Positions 43,125 to 46,208 of a stretch of DNA of 46,208 nt are shown here, piece by piece (position 1 is the first letter of the stretch; each line of letters begins with the position of its first letter). The notes beneath the pieces are model-generated. The model was not told the origin of the DNA. It made no database searches and saw only the letters and a program-made list of their open reading frames with translations. The stretch comes from an uncultured bacterium. Lineage in GTDB: Bacteria; Verrucomicrobiota; Kiritimatiellia; CAIKKV01; CAITUY01. The translations under genes and the position numbers were made by a program. The stretch spans positions 1-46,208 of the forward strand of contig CAIVSY010000072.1 in the NCBI GenBank assembly GCA_903908715.1. Direction: 5' to 3'.

Positions 43125-43153
43125 TTGACTCCCCCGCCGAAAAGCAATATCTT
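43125..43153 (+). promoter_or_regulatory. Promoter of thiC-mazG
   Basis: TTGACT (43125-43130), 17 bases and TATCTT (43148-43153), about 35 bases before the thiC ATG. No TPP riboswitch core is recognisable between promoter and start. Confidence 0.65.
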
Positions 43154-43187
43154 GTGTGTTTTTACGACGAAAGGACATCCGGTTTTC

Positions 43188-44480
43188 ATGAGTACCCAAC
43201 TGATTCAGGCCCGCAAAGGCGTTATCACCCCATTAATGGAGCAGATCGCGCAACAGGAACAGGCCGAACCCGCCAGGGTCCGCGACGAAATCGCTTCCGG
43301 ACATGCCGTTCTGCCCGACAACCCCGCCCATACCAAGGCGTTACCGGCCATTGCAGGCCGCGCCTTCCGCACCAAGGTGAACGCAAACCTCGGCCGCTCG
43401 ACCGAACGCAGCGCCGCAGGTGAGGAATTGCAGAAACTCGCGGTAGCCCTCAAGGCCGGCGCGGATTTTGTCATGGACTTGAGCGTCGGCCCGGATCTCG
43501 CGGCCATCCGCAAGGGAATGCTGAAGGCCAGTCCTGTCCCGCTCGGCACCGTCCCCCTCTATGAGGCCGTATCCCGGCTACAGGGCAATACACTGGACCT
43601 TACGCCCGACCTCCTCCTGCAGGTGGTCGAGGAACAAGCCCGGCAAGGGGTGGATTTCATGACGCTGCACGCCGGCCTCCTGCGCAAGCATGTCCCTCTC
43701 GCCCTGAAGCGCAAGATGGGCATCGTCAGCCGTGGCGGCGCACTGATGGCGGAATGGATGAGCGCGCGAAAACAGGAAAACCCCCTCTTCACCGCCTGGG
43801 ACCGCATCCTTGAGATCTGCCGCGCCCATGATGTCACCGTCTCGCTCGGGGACGGACTCCGCCCCGGTTGCCTGGCCGACGCCAGCGACGCCGCCCAATT
43901 CGCCGAACTCGACACCCTGGCTGAACTCGTGCACTGGTGCCGCAAGGAGGGCGTCCAGGTCATGGTGGAGGGACCCGGCCATGTCCCCTTCAACCAGATC
44001 CAGGAGAACATGGAACGCGAACAGAAGGTCTGCGATGGCGCCCCGTTCTATGTCCTCGGTCCGGTCGTCACCGATATTGCCCCCGGCTACGACCATATCA
44101 CTTCCTGCATCGGAGCGACCGCCGCCGCATTCCACGGCGCCTCCCTGCTCTGTTACGTCACCCCCGCCGAACACCTCGGGCTCCCCACGGAGGACGAAGT
44201 CCATCAGGGGGTCATCGCCTACCGCATCGCCGCCCATGCCGCCGATGTCGCACGCGGCCTGCCCGGCGCCCGCAACCAGGATGACGCCATGGCCGATGCA
44301 CGCATGGCCTTCGACTGGAAGCGGCAATTCGCCCTGGCACTCGACGGCGACCGCGCCCGCCGGCGCTATGAGCAAACCCGCGCCTGCGACGGACTCGAGC
44401 CGGACCACTGCTCCATGTGCGGCCGCGACTTCTGCGCTATCCGAACCACCAAGAGAATCCATGAAAACAACGCCCGTTGA
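43188..44480 (+). CDS. thiC: Phosphomethylpyrimidine synthase ThiC (radical SAM)
   Basis: It converts aminoimidazole ribotide into the pyrimidine half of thiamine. The 430 residues include RTKVNANLGRS near residue 60, FMTLHAGLLR, SRGGALMAEWM, SLGDGLRPGCLADASD, VEGPGHVPFNQI and GYDHITSCIGA. The C-terminal radical-SAM cluster motif is CSMCGRDFC (CX2CX4C). The N-terminal extension of E. coli ThiC is missing, as in many anaerobes. The 5-hydroxybenzimidazole synthase paralogue HbzA/BzaF has the same length and could be confused with it. No other thi or cobalamin gene is in view, so ThiC is the default. Confidence 0.87.
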   Translation: MSTQLIQARKGVITPLMEQIAQQEQAEPARVRDEIASGHAVLPDNPAHTKALPAIAGRAFRTKVNANLGRSTERSAAGEELQKLAVALKAGADFVMDLSVGPDLAAIRKGMLKASPVPLGTVPLYEAVSRLQGNTLDLTPDLLLQVVEEQARQGVDFMTLHAGLLRKHVPLALKRKMGIVSRGGALMAEWMSARKQENPLFTAWDRILEICRAHDVTVSLGDGLRPGCLADASDAAQFAELDTLAELVHWCRKEGVQVMVEGPGHVPFNQIQENMEREQKVCDGAPFYVLGPVVTDIAPGYDHITSCIGATAAAFHGASLLCYVTPAEHLGLPTEDEVHQGVIAYRIAAHAADVARGLPGARNQDDAMADARMAFDWKRQFALALDGDRARRRYEQTRACDGLEPDHCSMCGRDFCAIRTTKRIHENNAR

Positions 44481-45255
44481 GCAAGTCCGCGATATCCTGC
44501 GCAAACTGCGCGCCCCCGACGGCGGGTGCCCGTGGGACCGAGAGCAGACCCTTGAATCGCTTAAGCCATTCCTGATCGAGGAATGCTACGAGTTGATCGA
44601 TGCCATCGACTCCGCCGATGCCGCCAAGCACAGGGAGGAACTGGGCGACATGCTCCTCCAGGTGATCTTCCAGACCCAGTTGCGCGAGGAGAAGGGCGAG
44701 TTCACCTTCGAGGATATCTGCAGCACTCTGGCCGAAAAACTCATCCGCCGCCACCCCCACGTCTTCGCCAATGTCCAAGTCACCGGCTCGAAGGATGTCC
44801 TGACCAAGTGGGAGGAAATCAAGAACAAGGAGAAGAAGAGCGGCCGTCGCTCCGTCGTCGAGGGCGTACCGAACCATCTGCCGGCACTGATGAAGGCGCA
44901 CCAGGTGCAAAGCCGGGCCGCCCGTGTGGGCTTCGACTGGACAGCCATCCATGACGTCATCGCCAAGGTCGAGGAGGAACTCGCCGAGACCAAGGCCGCG
45001 ATCGCCGCAGGCGATCGCGAGGCCGTGGCCGAGGAGATCGGCGATCTGCTGTTCGCCGTGGTCAACCTGAGCCGGTTCCAGAAGCTGCACGCCGAGGAAC
45101 TGCTCGCCGCAACCGTCCGCAAGTTCGCCCGCCGATTCCAGACCGTCGAGGAAAAGATCCACGCCAAGGGCAAACAGATGACGGAATGTTCGCTGGACGA
45201 ACTGGACGCCTGCTGGAATGAGGCCAAGGCCCAGGAAAAGTCACAACCCGCCTGA
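44461..45255 (+). CDS. mazG: Nucleoside triphosphate pyrophosphohydrolase MazG
   Basis: It hydrolyses (d)NTPs, including damaged ones, to monophosphates. The 264 residues contain two MazG domains in tandem. The first has LRAPDGGCPWDREQTLESLKPFLIEECYEL and EELGDMLLQVIFQTQL (the EExxE/ExxD metal site). The second has KVEEELAETKAAI and EEIGDLLFAVVNLSR. WEEIKNKEK links them. ATG 44461 overlaps the thiC stop by 20 bases, so it is translated from the thiC message. The last 15 bases overlap the convergent GlmU-like gene. Confidence 0.93.
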   Translation: MKTTPVEQVRDILRKLRAPDGGCPWDREQTLESLKPFLIEECYELIDAIDSADAAKHREELGDMLLQVIFQTQLREEKGEFTFEDICSTLAEKLIRRHPHVFANVQVTGSKDVLTKWEEIKNKEKKSGRRSVVEGVPNHLPALMKAHQVQSRAARVGFDWTAIHDVIAKVEEELAETKAAIAAGDREAVAEEIGDLLFAVVNLSRFQKLHAEELLAATVRKFARRFQTVEEKIHAKGKQMTECSLDELDACWNEAKAQEKSQPA

Positions 45256-46191
45256 GCCCGCGGCGGTCTTTCCCGCTTCCGCTTCCGCGACATCCCTCTG
45301 GACAATCTCTCCAGGCCGCGTCTGAACGCCCGGCCAGAACTTCCTGCCGGGATAAATCGAGGTGTGTATGCCCGTATGCACACCGTCGCCCATGATCGTC
45401 CCGAACTTGCGTCTCCCCGTATCAACCAGCACCCCTTCCACCATCGAGCGGTGGGCTTTGCCGTCATGACGGAAATTTGCGGTGATCGTGCCCGCCCCGA
45501 AATTGACCCCTTCGCCGATAATAGAGTCGCCGCAATAACTCAAGTGGCCGATGGAGACCCTTGCCATCAGGATGGAGTTCTTTATTTCCACCGCCTGACC
45601 GATGTGACACCCATCCCCGATGCTTGTACTCCCGCGAAGATAGCAGTTGGGCCCCACCTTGCAGCCGGCGCCGATCATCACGTTCCCTTCCACATACACC
45701 CCGGGAAGAATCCTCGATCCCCTGCCCAGTACGAGCCGTCCCTCGATGTGCGCCGCCGGGCTGACATCACCTTCCACCTCATCACGGTCCAGGGCGCCCA
45801 ACAGCGATTCGTTCACGCGCAGGAGGTCCCATGGATAGCAAATCCGGAAGGATCCGCTGTCCGCCGCCAGTTCGGCCGCCCCCGGAGAAACACCGTCCGC
45901 CTCCCCGATCCATGCGAGCACCTCACCCGCGGCATCCCGGAGGACCGCCGCCCGGTCCGCATGCGCCATCTGCCGGAACGCAGCCGGGGAAATCCAGGCA
46001 TCGCCCTGCACCCGCAGGACCGCGCCGCCTGGCGCCTCCGCGCCGGCCGGGGAAAAGCCCGCCGCCGCAAGCCGCTCCCTCTGCCAGTCGGCCAGCGGAC
46101 GATTGGCCACCGGGCAGTCTGCCAAGGCCCGTGTACACGTCAGGGGCCGACACGATACGGGACGGCCTGTATCCAGCAGAACGGCTTTCAC
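45241..46191 (-). CDS. Atypical GlmU-like protein with left-handed beta-helix
   Basis: The C-terminal half of this 316-residue protein is a hexapeptide-repeat beta-helix (GVYVEGNVMIGAGCKVGPNCYLRGSTSIGDGC..., then HLSYCGDSIIGEGVNFGAGTITANFRHD as in GlmU acyltransferase domains). The N-terminus (MKAVLLDTGR, then PLTCTRALADCPVANRPLADW) follows the pattern of the GlmU-family proteins of Bacteroidetes that lack the GxGTR nucleotide loop. It is also shorter than usual (about 130 residues). Acyl- or nucleotidyl-transfer to a sugar nucleotide is possible, but the nucleotidyltransferase part looks inactive. The start is GTG 46191 with GGAGGAA seven bases upstream. Confidence 0.75.
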   Translation of the reverse strand: MKAVLLDTGRPVSCRPLTCTRALADCPVANRPLADWQRERLAAAGFSPAGAEAPGGAVLRVQGDAWISPAAFRQMAHADRAAVLRDAAGEVLAWIGEADGVSPGAAELAADSGSFRICYPWDLLRVNESLLGALDRDEVEGDVSPAAHIEGRLVLGRGSRILPGVYVEGNVMIGAGCKVGPNCYLRGSTSIGDGCHIGQAVEIKNSILMARVSIGHLSYCGDSIIGEGVNFGAGTITANFRHDGKAHRSMVEGVLVDTGRRKFGTIMGDGVHTGIHTSIYPGRKFWPGVQTRPGEIVQRDVAEAEAGKTAAGSGGL

Positions 46192-46208
46192 GAACCGAGT
46201 TCCTCCTC

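Noticed and set aside
43078..43187. A TPP riboswitch before thiC
   Set aside because: The conserved CTGAGA and ACCTGAT-type segments of the aptamer are absent and the space after the promoter is too short.

Overview
The window is a dense, GC-rich bacterial chromosome segment of about 40 genes with one tRNA and no rRNA, phage or plasmid genes. The organism is most likely a member of the PVC group (Kiritimatiellota, Verrucomicrobiota or Lentisphaerota). Supporting signs are LL-diaminopimelate aminotransferase (DapL), RNase HIII, an atypical UDP-sugar pyrophosphorylase, a TGS/ThrRS-like nucleoside kinase, a PEP-CTERM protein, a CAAX-type protease of the PEP-CTERM-associated kind, and a secreted protein with the AVGYVNV motif typical of Kiritimatiellota surface proteins. 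This placement is an inference from gene content, not from a marker phylogeny.

Layout. 1-500: the 5' part of a REP-associated (Y1, IS200-like) transposase, running off the left edge, beside REP stem-loops. 500-3000: phosphate-type two-component pair phoB-phoR (minus strand). 3.1-10.4 kb (plus): rnhC, prmA, a SWIM/SNF2 helicase, a stand-alone receiver, a small BON-like protein and manA. A 136-bp hairpin element separates manA from a convergent pair (D,D-carboxypeptidase and SGNH hydrolase). 12.4-18.4 kb: msrB, M42 aminopeptidase, 23S rRNA methyltransferase, a large sodium:solute symporter and the CAAX protease. 18.4-21.8 kb (minus): a DUF2851 protein and the TGS-uridine kinase. tRNA-Met(CAT) follows at 21.9 kb. 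22.0-24.6 kb: an FGGY (xylulokinase-like) kinase and a sugar-mutarotase-like protein, closed by a terminator shared with convergent dapL. 26.0-27.7 kb: a protein ending in a histidine-less HisKA-like domain.

27.9-38.4 kb (minus) reads as one long gene string: TPR/membrane glycosyltransferase-like protein, UDP-sugar pyrophosphorylase, LemA-like, hotdog thioesterase, LolA-like/TlpA fusion, lysS, lolC, lolD. 38.7-40.9 kb is a lower-GC patch (two 60-base lines I counted are 47% GC, against 70% for one line from the neighbouring TPR gene) with three secreted proteins: a catalytically dead archaemetzincin relative, a PEP-CTERM protein and the AVGYVNV protein. It lies between oppositely oriented copies of a palindromic repeat family. 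41-42.98 kb holds a putative periplasmic protein, more repeats and a SprT-like metalloprotein. 43-46.2 kb holds a REP pair, thiC, mazG and an atypical GlmU-like hexapeptide protein.

The most novel items are the secreted pseudo-archaemetzincin (all three zinc histidines and the catalytic Glu replaced, the tetracysteine motif kept with exact spacing), the RAYT/REP system, and a family of mosaic 37-38-bp palindromic tandem elements filling most of the larger intergenic gaps. Several genes share a visible sigma70-like promoter pattern (TTGAC- or TTGAA-type -35, 16-18 bp spacer, TA-rich -10).
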